The notes below the pieces were generated by a model. That model had not been told where the DNA came from and ran no database searches. It was given only the letters and a program-made list of their open reading frames with translations. Shown here piece by piece: positions 21,660-32,935 of a stretch of DNA of 64,000 nt (within the stretch, counting starts at the first letter, position 1; each line of letters begins with the position of its first letter). This DNA is from Xiphydria camelus. Its lineage: Eukaryota; Arthropoda; Insecta; Hymenoptera; Xiphydriidae. The position numbers were made by a program, and so were the translations under genes. Location of the stretch: NCBI GenBank assembly GCA_963678675.1, contig OY783193.1:69501-133500 (forward strand). The letters are read 5' to 3'.

Positions 21660-24600
21660 TTAAGAAACCAATGCTAGGAGACACTTCTTATAATGTCCAG
21701 AACAGTCATCCTGAAAAGAAAATAAATTAAAAGCGTGGATTGATACATTTTTAAGCAATTATTATTACAGAGTTTTCGCGTTGATACACGACATTAAAGT
21801 ACCAACCGCTATAAAATCTTCCAGACTTTGTCCATACATGTCTGCAAACGCCTGCTTAATCTCTCCCATGTCGACTTCCGAACGGGTGGCTACCAATCGA
21901 ATTAATCGACGGTCATCGGTACCCAGTCCCTTCATACTCTTGTAAAGTTGTTCCGCGAAAAAGGCTGGCCGACTCTGAATGCATTTCGCTGTGCAAATAA
22001 TTGTACAAGTTTTTTCGATACCTTTGCAAGTGACATACCTATGTATACCTATACAAGATGAGATTCAGAACGATCGACTTACCGATGGCTAGCAAGCCCT
22101 TCTTAATATCACCAGAAAATTCATTCTCAATGGCAGTCTCAATAGAATGGCCAGTAATATTTTCATATTCGCGGAATATTTGTTTCAGTTGCGCCGGATT
22201 CCTCTGCACTAAAACCTCGTTGAATTTCGACTCGTCCGTCCCAAAGCGCAGTTCACCTGTGAAATTTACACAAAGAGATGATATTATTTTGTGACTATGC
22301 TATAAATACGCGGAGGTTTCAGCACGATCACTGTTGCACAATTACTGATTAGCGGTACTAAAAATAATATTTAACAATCTTCTATCAGCAGTCTTTATCT
22401 CGATGCAATATTTTCGGTACACCAATACCACGGTATACGTAGGTATGGCTCACCAGCTTGAAGAAGTTCTTTGGCATCGTTCATCGCGGCAGCTTGATCT
22501 ACTTGATTCGATTCATCGCGATTTCCGCAGCACAGAGAAACCATGAGACGTTTAAAGTTCCCCGACGTGTCACCAATCAAATCGTCTTCTAGAGATCTTC
22601 CGTACACTACAATAATGCATTTCACGGTTGATTAGAGATCGAGGAAAAAATTGAGGCATTTTCAAGTACGATACCCGATTGAACTTACTAGCCTGGTAAG
22701 CCTCTCTGATGACGTTAATCTCGTGGTTAGACATGCTACACAGGACCTCGATAAGAACGCACTCGTCCGTGCCAATACCAGCCATAGCATCGTGTAATTC
22801 TCTCGCATAAAATTGAGGAAGCGGGGTCATCATGGCGACTATTAGATTCTCAAAATTTCCCGATAGCTCACTTTTCAAATCTTTAATGAGATCCTACAAC
22901 GTTGCGTTTACAGAATAGATGCAGCTGTTATTTTGCTCCTTATCGTGGTATCTATCTACCTAGTTCACACACATTACATGCCTCTCGATATTACAAATCG
23001 GCACACGCTAACAGCAGCAGATAAAAACTGAGAGTTTCGTCTAGTTCGTACGCTTTCGAATTCTCACCTTGCCGTATAGGGTCTTGAATTGAACAGCAAT
23101 CTCCTGGCGCTGTAGATTGCTACGATTAGCAAGAACGTTTATGATCGATTTCTCGTCAGTACCCCATCCCTTCATGGCCTTTCGAAGCGTCTCTGCATCC
23201 GCGCGAGGATCGAAGCCATCATACGGGATCACCGTGGGGGACGTCTGCGATAAAACAAATTTATTTATTTGCTCTGTAATCGATGATAGACGGGATAAAT
23301 CGTTGATGCGAAATAGCAATGAAAGAAAAATCGAATCAAATGTCCCTGTCAAATACCTACATTTTTTAATCAAAATCGGGCGTTAATAGAACAAGAATAC
23401 AGAGATTTAGCACGTCACATAAAGCCATAGCATAAGAGAAGGACTGGTAGAAAAAGAAGAATACTCTCTGGGTAGTGTTGAGGCATTGTGCTTTAATTTT
23501 GCTCAGAGTAAAAGAGATACCCGCGCATAGAGAGAATCGTTGGAACGAAAAAAAAAAACCACACACATCACCCGTAAGATCTCTTTGATAACGATTTGTC
23601 TAAATCTGCCTCTACCGTACCAATCAGAGGATTACCCGCGATCTAGCCAGTTATTGCCATATTTATCATTCAGACGAGAAAACTTTGCAGTGGGTTTTTC
23701 TTTTTCATGTTCATACAGTCGCGCGCCAAGTTAAAACGTCCTTACTCAAATAGGTATTTCAAGAATGAAGATAATTGAAGTTTTGTGAAATCGCGAACAA
23801 TTCGCGAAAGTTGAAGAGAGCGGGTAAATCGCGACAGGGGATACTCGCGACGATTCAACGATTGTGTTTGATATGGGTGAAGCTGCCAGGGTCGCCGGTT
23901 GGTCTCACCTTAGGATTGGCTTGCACCTGCCGGGGGGACGGGGCGGGACGACGAAGCGACGACGATGACATCGTACCGACGTTACTTGGGTAAGCATCAA
24001 TCGACCCCTGCCCCCCGGAGTAGCCTCCACTTGGTTGCGTGCCTGGTTTATCGGGATACGGATTCGAATGGTAGGATTGCAGAGGTGCGTGTGCACCAGG
24101 ATTACTAGCAAACAGAGAAGAGGAGTGCGTATCGACTTTGGTTGGATGAAGGGTAGGTTGCTGAGGGTAGGAAGAGGCTTGTGCGGGGTACGGGTAGGCT
24201 TGCGCTGGGTAAGGGGAGGTTTGTGCAGGATGAGAAGAGGCTTGCGCCGGATAAGGGGAAGTTTGCGCAGGATAAGAAGAGGCTTGCCCGGAATAAGGAG
24301 AGGATTGGGCGGGATAAGGGGAGGCTTGCGCGGGATAAGGGGAATGTTGAGCAGAATAAGGAGTGACTTGTTGGGGGTAAGAAGCGGGTTGTGAAGGGTA
24401 AGGAGCAGATTGAGGAGGGTGAGGAGCAGATTGAGGAGGGTAAGGAGCAGATTGAGGAGGATAAGGAGCAGATTGAGGAGGATAAGGAGCAGACTGAGGA
24501 GGGTAAGGCCCTGAAGCTTGGGGCTGAGGTATTCCAAAAGATGTAGGTGGAGAGTTAACGAAACCTATACCACTGTTTTGTGGGTACGGTGGAGCACCGG

Positions 24601-24888
24601 GGGCAGAGGGTTCACTCGGTGGTGCGCCGAACGAAGTCGGTGCTTTTCGTTGATGAAATGGCACCACTGGCGGTGGTCCCTCAAGTATCCCCGATGAATA
24701 AATGAGAAAATAGTATTTACGTAGTTACATCATGCCGCGCATAATCATCCATGCGGTATTAGGTATATCTTCGACTACTACAACTTCTAACTTTCTAAAT
24801 GTTACTAGAGTTCTCATAGCAAAAATAAAATAGCCAAGCTTTAACCGATAGCTCAGTTTCAGTTACTCACTTGATAACCGTAGCTCAT
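21660..24888 (-). CDS. AnxB11: Annexin B11-type annexin with heptad-repeat N-terminus
   Basis: Eight coding exons on the minus strand: 24888-24871, 24679-23909, 23244-23068, 22893-22689, 22606-22454, 22256-22083, 21988-21807 and 21710-21660, all in phase, giving 576 aa. Annexins bind acidic phospholipids with calcium and act at membranes in trafficking and repair. Four annexin repeats are clear by their calcium loops: KGWGTDE, AGIGTDE, RFGTDE and KGLGTDD, and the protein ends [12 protein letters not shown]. The N-terminus starts MSYGYQ, then runs into about 17 tandem PYPPQSA-like heptads, as in long annexins A7/A11 and fly AnxB11 (511 aa). In vertebrate ANXA11 such a tail drives phase separation. 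The tiny first coding exon (18 nt) was chosen because its donor and frame fit exactly. Identification as an annexin is certain; the B11 orthology is very likely. Confidence 0.94.
24150..24510 (-). repeat. Coding 21-bp tandem repeats in annexin exon 2
   Basis: About 17 units of 21 bp encode [14 protein letters not shown] and variants. The proximal six units are nearly identical at DNA level, and the rest have drifted. All keep the seven-residue phase. Confidence 0.9.
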
Positions 24889-27800
24889 CTTGAAGCCTCC
24901 ACAATCAGAATGTAACTCTGTGCAGTGGTATAAAGGCTATAAAAAACAGAGGAAAAATCATTTCCTATAAAATATATATTTTGTTTTAAGAATGAAAAAG
25001 AGTGGTAAATAGTATTTTTAAAACTTCCTCAATTTCAATATCGAAAGAGCCCTTTCTACTTCTTTTCTTCGTTCAAATTTTAGTATGAGTTAGATATTAC
25101 TTCGCACACAGGACCACTCGTACGAATTATATGGGAAAGCCCAGGAAAAACGTCATACCTGCATCACACAGCTAGGACTGCGTAAAATTTAGGCTGGACT
25201 ACCCGTATACCTACATACAGGCTTACACGCCCATTTCACACAGCAACACTACATTTCGTCATTTTAATTGATCTATTCAATCGCCGTATTTGACAATAGC
25301 GATATAGGTATCGCTCGCAAAGATCCTTTAAAAATTAGCCGATAATAAATTGACGAGTAGGTACTCACCAAGATTATTGACTGAGAAGTTTTCCGAAGTC
25401 GATACGTCGTCGATAACGGATCACAGATTAAAAGGAAGACTGCGGCTGAGATCGGACGATTTTAGAATCGTGAACACAGATGGTCCTCTTCTCGTCGGAG
25501 CAATCTGCGACTGCCTCACGCTCACGCCCCTCACGCCTGTGCGACGCGTTCGCTAGGAGAATCACGTGACTCTGTGGTACATACTAACGCCGGTGTCTAC
25601 GTGGTAGGTAGACCTACATCATAACGGAATATTGTTCCGCAAAGAATATGGTATGGAAGCTCTTATCGTACCGATGGTACGTAATATAGGTATAGAAAAT
25701 TAGAAAGCGCGACGCGGATTCCAAATTTAGGACCTGCGTAATTTTACGGGGAACACATCGAGCGTCCCAAGTGTAACTTGTCGTACAGCCAAAAGAGAGG
25801 ATCACGGATGTACATACACATACGAGGGGTTTTTCTTTTCGATCACGGAAAAAAGATGAAAGCTTTGATTACGTGGATTTCAAATTTCACGTCATTTATA
25901 CAAACGTGTCAACGTCAACAACTGGGCACACGCAGACGCGGGGAATGGAGAATAGCGCGCCAAAGTTGGCTAGACGTATTTTTCGCACAGACGTCGACGG
26001 GGTCGGTCGAGTGTGTTATCCTCTGTTCTCCCGTTTAAGCAATTCATTACTGAAAATTCCATTAAGCAAAATTTACCGAAATGTTTATTCTGGATCGTTA
26101 TACTTTCGATATACGTCAACTGTGAGAGTTTCAAATTTAGATTGAAACTGATAGCATACTTTTTCAAAGATCGCGATAAAGTATAAATTTGACATTAATA
26201 CGCGGAATAATCGCGATTAAATTCGAGCTACTTTAGTATAGTCATCGTACTTATACCGTAACTGTGCGTCCAAATTGGTACATACACGCGCGAACGTAAC
26301 GCATAAAATCAAACATCACAAATATTGTATTTATTCGTAATACACTCCTGTTCAGGTTTAAAATACACTTTAAGTCGTGACGGTTGTAGAGTCGTGCACG
26401 GTGCGACTGTTTATGCGTAAACCTCAAATGTATTCCAAGCGGAGCGGTAAGATACATATTATGTGTTATCATAGCTCGTACGCTATAGGTAAATATATAA
26501 TAACTGAGTGTGTGTGTATGAAAAACGTAGACTATTACATTCTTTACTTTAGGTGGGTTTCTTATAATATTGCGAAGCCTATCGCGCAACAAGCAGAATA
26601 GGATACAACAGAGGCGAGGAACGAGGATTTCGTTCGAAATCGAATGTCCCCAGGGGGGCTATTCTCGACACGCGTGGGAAATGCTTTTCGCGGACGAAAT
26701 ATTTTTCGTTAACGGATTTAAAGTTTCGTCGATCACTTTCGTTAACGATTCGAAAATCCCTTCCAAGATAGATCTCGTCAACGAAATTAATTTTCTCACA
26801 GGAAAAATGTGTTTACATCCTTTAGCGACGTCTTCTTTTTAGAGAATCTCGTTTAATCACTTAGCAACGACCCGTCGCATCGGCCCACCGCCTCGTCATG
26901 CAACTTACCGGCATACAAATACCAAACCACATTCGTTGACGAAAACAGCGAGAACGACGAATGACACTTTTGTCAACGAAAAAAGTAATTTCGTTAACGA
27001 AGGAGTTTCGTAGGGGAAAAAATTCCATGTACAAAATTTCTCAGACAAAACAATAATTCCGTTCACGAATTCGTTTCTCACGCGTCGAGAATAGCCCCAC
27101 AGCGGGAAGCGCCCACTCTCTTCGTTGCGCCATGGACTCGATGTTATATGTGTATTCGTTACATGAAACGTAGTAATGATTGTACGAATCTATGTCAAAT
27201 CATTAATTATTATGTCCCGTTACTACCGAGTCCCTTCGACGATCTGTCGTTCTCTCCTCGTCTCGCAATGTCATCTAGGTAAAGTCAGTCGTGGACCAAG
27301 TGAAGCTGCGTTCTCGTACAGTTTCCCCTTGGCTGGACTTTTCAGAAAACGCCACAGAGCAAAGTTACATCTTTGACGAGACCTGTAGCGTTATCGGAGT
27401 TGATGATACGCTGTCGCTGTGCTAACACGACGTTGAATCGTAATACTATCGCGGGAACGACGTATCGCGAACACCTGAACCCGCCACCGGCTCGATCGTC
27501 GATAACAAACTTTAGCGGGGAGATATAGAAACGCGAGTTTTTTACGTGCCGCGTCGAGAAAACGGCAGGCGCCAATTGCAAATCCAACTGCTACAGATTA
27601 AGAGCTACATATGTACGCACGCGCGCGCACAACGACAGACCTTCGAAGCAAACCCCACGGCGTTTGCTTATTTGCATTCCAAGTACACAAACGAGCGATA
27701 TTAGCTGTGTTTCTTTATCGTTACAATGTAAACATGAATATGCACGAGTCACAAGGTGTAATAATGATAATTGTTATTACTAAGTATGTATTAGCTAAAT

Positions 27801-28143
27801 AGAGTAGTACGGTTTTGACTTGACAAAAGGAAAGTGACTTTTTTCTCGTAAATTCGCTTTAGAATCGCCTATTAATGTCGATTGCATTGAACTTGCAATA
27901 GCAAGACATTGAAAAAAGTTCGCGCCACGAACGTCCCGAAAACTCTTATCTGGCGTGTCACTGTTTGTACCGATTAAAATGATTCGAGCCGAGTCTGAAA
28001 CCGAAAATGTGTGCGAAAGGTAGCAGCCAGCTATACCAATCGTCGAGACGAAACGTCACTGTCACCATTTCCAAGCTCTGTACACCTTTAACGCTCCATT
28101 TACCCAGGGATTACATTCAGCGCGCGTAGATTATGTACCTATA
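24889..28143. other. Intergenic region between annexin and Snoo
   Basis: It contains the annexin promoter and 5' UTR at the left and no recognisable gene. ORFs here are short and featureless. The MITE-like element at 26655-27098 is the only structured feature found. TAGGTA/TACCTA strings occur near 25210, 25305, 25690 and 28135. Confidence 0.6.
26655..27098. mobile_element. MITE-like element with terminal inverted repeats, 444 bp
   Basis: The left end ggggctattctcgac reads again as the reverse complement at the right end (gtcgagaatagcccc). The arms continue with lower similarity for about 40 bp, with a 2-bp indel after position 15. The interior repeats variants of cgttaacgaa on both strands at least five times and has no ORF, as expected of a non-autonomous DNA transposon. 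No target-site duplication could be recognised beside the ends, so the boundaries may be slightly off. Confidence 0.6.
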
Positions 28144-28213
28144 TCGATGAATAAACTAGAAAACGATCGACAAGAAATCGATCGCGTTAGCCAATTTCTA
28201 GTTTATTCGTCGA
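28144..28213. repeat. Stem-loop, 19-bp arms
   Basis: Arms 28144-28162 and 28195-28213 pair with one mismatch around a 32-nt loop that itself contains cgatcgac/atcgatcg. It lies about 1 kb downstream of the Snoo stop. On the minus strand one arm carries AATAAA (28202-28207), so it might be a structured 3' end, a short element or a small hairpin RNA. Confidence 0.5.
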
Positions 28214-28810
28214 GTTGATCTACTCGCGCGATACAAGTGTCTTCGTAATGTCGAACTTGAAACGAATAAAAATAACGCGACGTGTCCAGCGCGTCGGCAC
28301 GACGTCGAGCTACGCATCGAGGTATAAGTTTCAGAAGGTGCGACAGAGCGGTACGTCGATTTCGGCGGAAGTGCACAGGTTTTAAAAATATACGACGAAG
28401 CCAATTCTCTCCTCGAAAAGTGTACCGACGAGCGATTCGTTCGCGATACAAAAGCTCGCTCCTGGGACTCGATCGACGCCCAAATCGCTACGGATGGAAC
28501 CGCCATGGAGCGAAACACGTTCAATGTCGTGATATTACGACGTATTACGAGCCGATTACGCTCGAAACATACCTAGCGTAACAACATAGCACCTAGGGTT
28601 TTTGTACTTTTTGCAATAATTCACGTAATAATGGTTTAATCGTTAATTATTATTGTTATTATTACTATTATTATTGTGTTATTAACATACAATATACCTA
28701 TGACAAGAGAATGTATTTACATTATGCGATCATGATTATACAGAGGGTTAATGAAAAGCAACCTAATCTCTTCTTTTCGCACATTTGACAGATCGAACGT
28801 ACAAACATAA

Positions 28811-28828
28811 ATAAAAAAAAAAAAAAAA
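28811..28828. repeat. Poly(A) tract
   Basis: A run of roughly 17 A residues on the plus strand in the 3' flank of Snoo. Confidence 0.9.
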
Positions 28829-29228
28829 GAATCATTCTTGCGATTCGCCTGTATATTTGATATACATCAAAACGCTTGCGTTTACGCGCTCGTAATAATC
28901 GTAATTGGCATGGTAAGTTTTTCTTTCCCATTAAAATCTAACAACTTGGATTCCGTATAATACAATATCTACACTCGGTTGTAAACGAAACCGTTGATAA
29001 AGTGTACTTACAATAAGAATTCAAAAATTAATCGTAATAACGTTAAAGGCTTTTTCGTATATCACATAACCAAGACAGTTTTTTTTCCTTTTCATTCCAT
29101 TTAGAATCCTTATAGAATCGTCATTATCCTCTAATGCTACTTAAATTCAGTGCGCGCTTATTTGGTTAAAGCGACGCGCGTCGATTGCTGAGCAGTTTGT
29201 TCCATCGATCCAACCGGAAATAGCGGTG

Positions 29229-30481
29229 CTAATCGTTTCCAGTGACGGGAGCGGCAGGATCGGGATCCTTGTCCGACGACGGAGGGGGTTCCACTTCCTC
29301 GGTACCCTCGGTGCTATCCGCCGCGCTCGCATCCGTCGTGTCCATCGTACCACCGCTCTCTTTTTTGACGGATTTCAATTGATGCACCTGCAACTGGTCG
29401 CGTAACCTCGAGATCTCGCGCGCATCGTTACGCCGCTGCCGCCGGAGGTTCGCGTTCTCCGAGACGACGCGTCTCACGAGCAAAACGACGTCCTGTGGCA
29501 CGTCGAGCGCCGCGAGACGCTCGCCCAACTCCGCAGCTGCCGTTCCGTCGGAATCGGAGTCGATCTCCGTCGACGAGGTTCCCACTTCCGCCTGCGGAGG
29601 TTCCACCGTTACGGTGGACGAGGTTACCGCGGCGCTGCTCTCTTCCTCTTCGCCCCCTTCCCGACCCTTGTCGTTCTCCGCCTCTTCCGCTTCCTTCCGA
29701 CAGTATCGGTGCTCGTCTTGCTCGGCACAGCCGAGCAGCGGTGGGAGCGACGGAGGCGCACCACCGGACCCTCCCGATGCGGGGGAAGATGGTCTCTCGA
29801 GTTTCACGGTCACCGGGGAGGTCACCGACTTGTCTTCCGGACTCAGCGAGCGCTGACTGTGACGTCGACGCTCGTGATGATGTCGGCGGGGGTGTTGAAC
29901 GACGACGGGGGCAGATACGGGAGGTATCGACGATGGCGGTGGTATGGGCGCCAACGCGACGTTGGGTTGGAAGTGCGGTTCGAATCGCTCGCACTCCGAG
30001 AGCGGTACCACTCGTTCTGGATGTTGCAGAACTGGCGGACCGCGGCTGAGAAAGGCGGGCACCATTGCCGAACTGTGAAAATTGTTTTGGTATTTATATC
30101 GCGCGTGTTACCGCATTATCCCGTACTATACAGAGTCGCGTTTTCCCAGAAGTCTCCGGGAATTGTTCACACCGTACACGGAATACCCGCTCTTTCCTTC
30201 TAATCTCAATTTACCTGTCCCTGTGCTTGCAAGGTCCGGCAGCACTCCAAGGGCGAAAGGCGGACGCGCCTCTCGCTGCCAATTCGAAGACGGCCCACTG
30301 CATCTGCAGGTACGGGTCGTTCGCGTTACTAGCCGACGATATTGGATTGTACATTCCCAATCCGCTCCCGTTGTATACACCTCCCGAACACTCGTCTCGT
30401 CCCGCTTCCTTCTTCATGCGTTTCGTTAATTTCTCCGGATCGCGTCGAAACTACAACGCGAATACCATTGTCAATGTTTGA

Positions 30482-30522
<41 letters not shown>

Positions 30523-31947
30523 GTATACCTAAAAGTAAATCGCGGAACGCGTTCGCGCTTCTTGTAAACATCGGATATGGAAAGGTATTATCGAAAATTT
30601 CGATAAATTTTCCAACGCGTGTTTGCCAGACACGTCGCGTAAAGAATAATTTACCGAGCGAAGATGTTATCGAACGACCTAACAAAGAACGTATCGGTGG
30701 ATCTTTATCGCTCGACTCAGCCAATCGTTATCTGATAACGTCCAGACGCACATGTAATAGATCAGACATCACGGCTCGGTTTCGCGTGTCCTAAAAACGA
30801 AACGGGCGCGCGAAACGTAAAAAGAAATATCACGAGAGACACACTATACCTCGGACTTTCTTTTGCAATTGAGTGCCGCGTGCCTCTCCTTCAAATCACG
30901 AAAGAGCGTCGCAATTTTATTGTAGCGCCGTTGGTCTCGAGCGAGCAGCAAGTACGACCGCCAATTGGACGAGTCGAAGCCCCAGTGGCACGTTCGATTT
31001 TCGAGCGATCGATGAGCGTGTCTCACGAAGCGTCTAGGTGAAAATTGGCATCCGCATTCGAGGCACTCCACGCACGGAGAGTCTTCGGACGTAAAGAGAT
31101 CGGCGTCGAAGATTCCCTTGCATTTACCGAAGCATTCGTGGTATACTTTGAACCTGGCGATCATGACATCTTCCTCGTCCTTTTCCTCCTGTAGTTTTTC
31201 ATCTAATCGATCTCGGTCTCGAACGGAGGCTGGTTCGCAAGGCTCCGTCCTGGACAGCAGGGCGCTCACGAGACGCTCGGCGTCCGTTTGAGTGATGAGA
31301 CCGCAGGACGGCGCGTTGCGCGGAAGAATTCCGGAGAGCTTGAGCTCCTCCAACTGATCGCGAGTACACCGCGAGCAATAAATCTGCAACTCGTCGCACA
31401 CCTGATTGATCTGCTGCAACGAAAAGTCCTGCAGGACGGTGTTCAGTATCTGAGGCAAGCATAATCGTCTCTCGCCGCCAACGACGAAACAAGATATCCT
31501 TTCGCCCTCGAGTACGGTCTCGCACCTCTCCGAGCAGCTCTGATCCGGTGCCGTTAAAATTGGAATTTGAAATTCCAGCTCCTTCTTCTCTGCAACACAT
31601 TTGGCGCGTTCCAGTAGCGGGTCGTCGTCCGAGTCGTCCAAAGTCTCGTCGTCTCTGCGATCCCTGCGTGGCGCGATTGGAGCGGCCGCAGTCTCCTCGC
31701 CCTTTTCGATCGACTCAGAAGACACCCGCTCCGCGCCGATTTCGGTGCCGCAGTTACCGGGTCGGCACGGAGGAGAGAAGCGAAAGGACCCCTGTTCTTG
31801 GAGCAATCCCTTGCATTCCATGCCCAGTAGGGCCGAGCTTGGTCCTTGTAAGCTCTTTACCGCGGACAGTCGATACGTCTTCAAGACGTTCTTCAGTTGC
31901 GGACTGTACGACTGATCGTTGGCATTACCGGGCAATAATGTCTCCAT
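29229..31947 (-). CDS. Snoo: Ski/Sno transcriptional co-repressor
   Basis: Three coding exons on the minus strand, 31947-30850, 30450-30215 and 30072-29229, in phase, give 725 aa (human SKI 728). Ski/Sno proteins bind Smads in the nucleus and repress TGF-beta/activin/BMP target genes. An N-terminal Smad2/3-contact helix is at about residues 20-45 ([19 protein letters not shown]). The Dachshund-homology domain follows ([44 protein letters not shown]). Next is the Smad4-binding SAND-like zinc domain ([38 protein letters not shown]). The last exon is proline-, histidine- and glutamate-rich and ends in a charged coiled-coil stretch ([19 protein letters not shown]). The ATG at 31947 was chosen because METLLPG leads directly into the family N-terminus; the frame stays open upstream to a GTG at 32043 without another ATG. 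The gene is divergent from aPKC. Confidence 0.95.
30481..30522. repeat. (ACT)n microsatellite in a Snoo intron
   Basis: Fourteen uninterrupted ACT/TAC units in the intron between Snoo coding exons 1 and 2. Confidence 0.95.
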
Positions 31948-32790
31948 TATTCGAATCGTTGGCAAAAAAAGTGTCGTGGACGCGACGACCTCCTGCCTCG
32001 CCTGCAAGCTCGGACGTCGAGCGGGACCCGAATGAGCGCTCACAGACGACGAGCAACCGGCGGTCCGGCTCGAGTCGCCGCGAGTTCAATTCGAGCACGT
32101 TTCGATTCACCGATCGCGCGACACAACGTTCACCGCACAACGCGCGGCGCACCACGCTCGCGCTCGCGTCTACGTTCGCGATCACCAGGAATCGTAGCAC
32201 TAGTCAAGCCGAGATAAAGCCGGTCCATATCTCGTACATGAGCGACCTAACGTCGTCCCGTTCTTCGACGCGTACGACGGGGTACGGGGGAGCGATCGTG
32301 GGGGGCTGGTGCGGCCTCACTCGTTTATCTCATTCTCGCGTCTTCCCTGATCCGCGAGTTCCCTTCGTCGTACCGCGTCATCGTTCTCGCGACGCTACGT
32401 TTCTACCGTGATCCGCGATCCACCGTTGCGTCGCGTTCGCGCTACACATGATAATACATAAAACGTTCGCGCACGCACACACTCGCGCGCGGTGGAATCC
32501 CGAGGGACAACGGCTAGACGTGGTGCGACGGGGTCGTAGCCGCCACGGCTACGAGTTTGGTTATGGTTACGGATTCAGCCGCGAGGATAGGCTCCGTCGG
32601 AGGTACGGGTCGGTGGCCTGGGCGCCGAGCCTCGGGCCTACCGAGTCCGAGTCGCGACCAGCGGAACGACAACATGTCTGTCCGTTCGTCTATCACCGCT
32701 TCTCCCTTACACTTCGACGACGACGCCGCCGCCGCTCGTACGATACATGGCTGGTTGGCTGCTGGCTGGCCGACGACGACGACGACCATC

Positions 32791-32823
32791 ACCACCACCA
32801 CCAGCACCACCACCACCACCACC

Positions 32824-32858
<35 letters not shown>

Positions 32859-32935
32859 CACCACCACCACCACCACCGCCGCCACCAACACCGCCACCAC
32901 CACCACCGCCACCACCACCACCACCACCAGCACCC
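32791..32935. repeat. Mixed (ACC)n/(ACG)n triplet array
   Basis: About 145 bp of near-pure CAC/ACC and GAC/ACG triplets upstream of Snoo. Because no stop triplet occurs, long homopolymer-like ORFs appear in several frames on both strands; none looks genuine. Confidence 0.95.

Noticed and set aside
21778..21806. Annexin C-terminus read through the last intron ([13 protein letters not shown])
   Set aside because: A good donor after FIA and the exon at 21710-21660 restore the canonical ending [12 protein letters not shown].
24035..24394. Arg/Gly-rich plus-strand ORF opposite annexin
   Set aside because: Produced by the antisense of the 21-bp heptad-coding repeats.
24150..24510. Regularly spaced 21-bp repeats as a CRISPR-like array
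   Set aside because: Units are contiguous without spacers and encode a seven-residue protein repeat in a eukaryotic gene.
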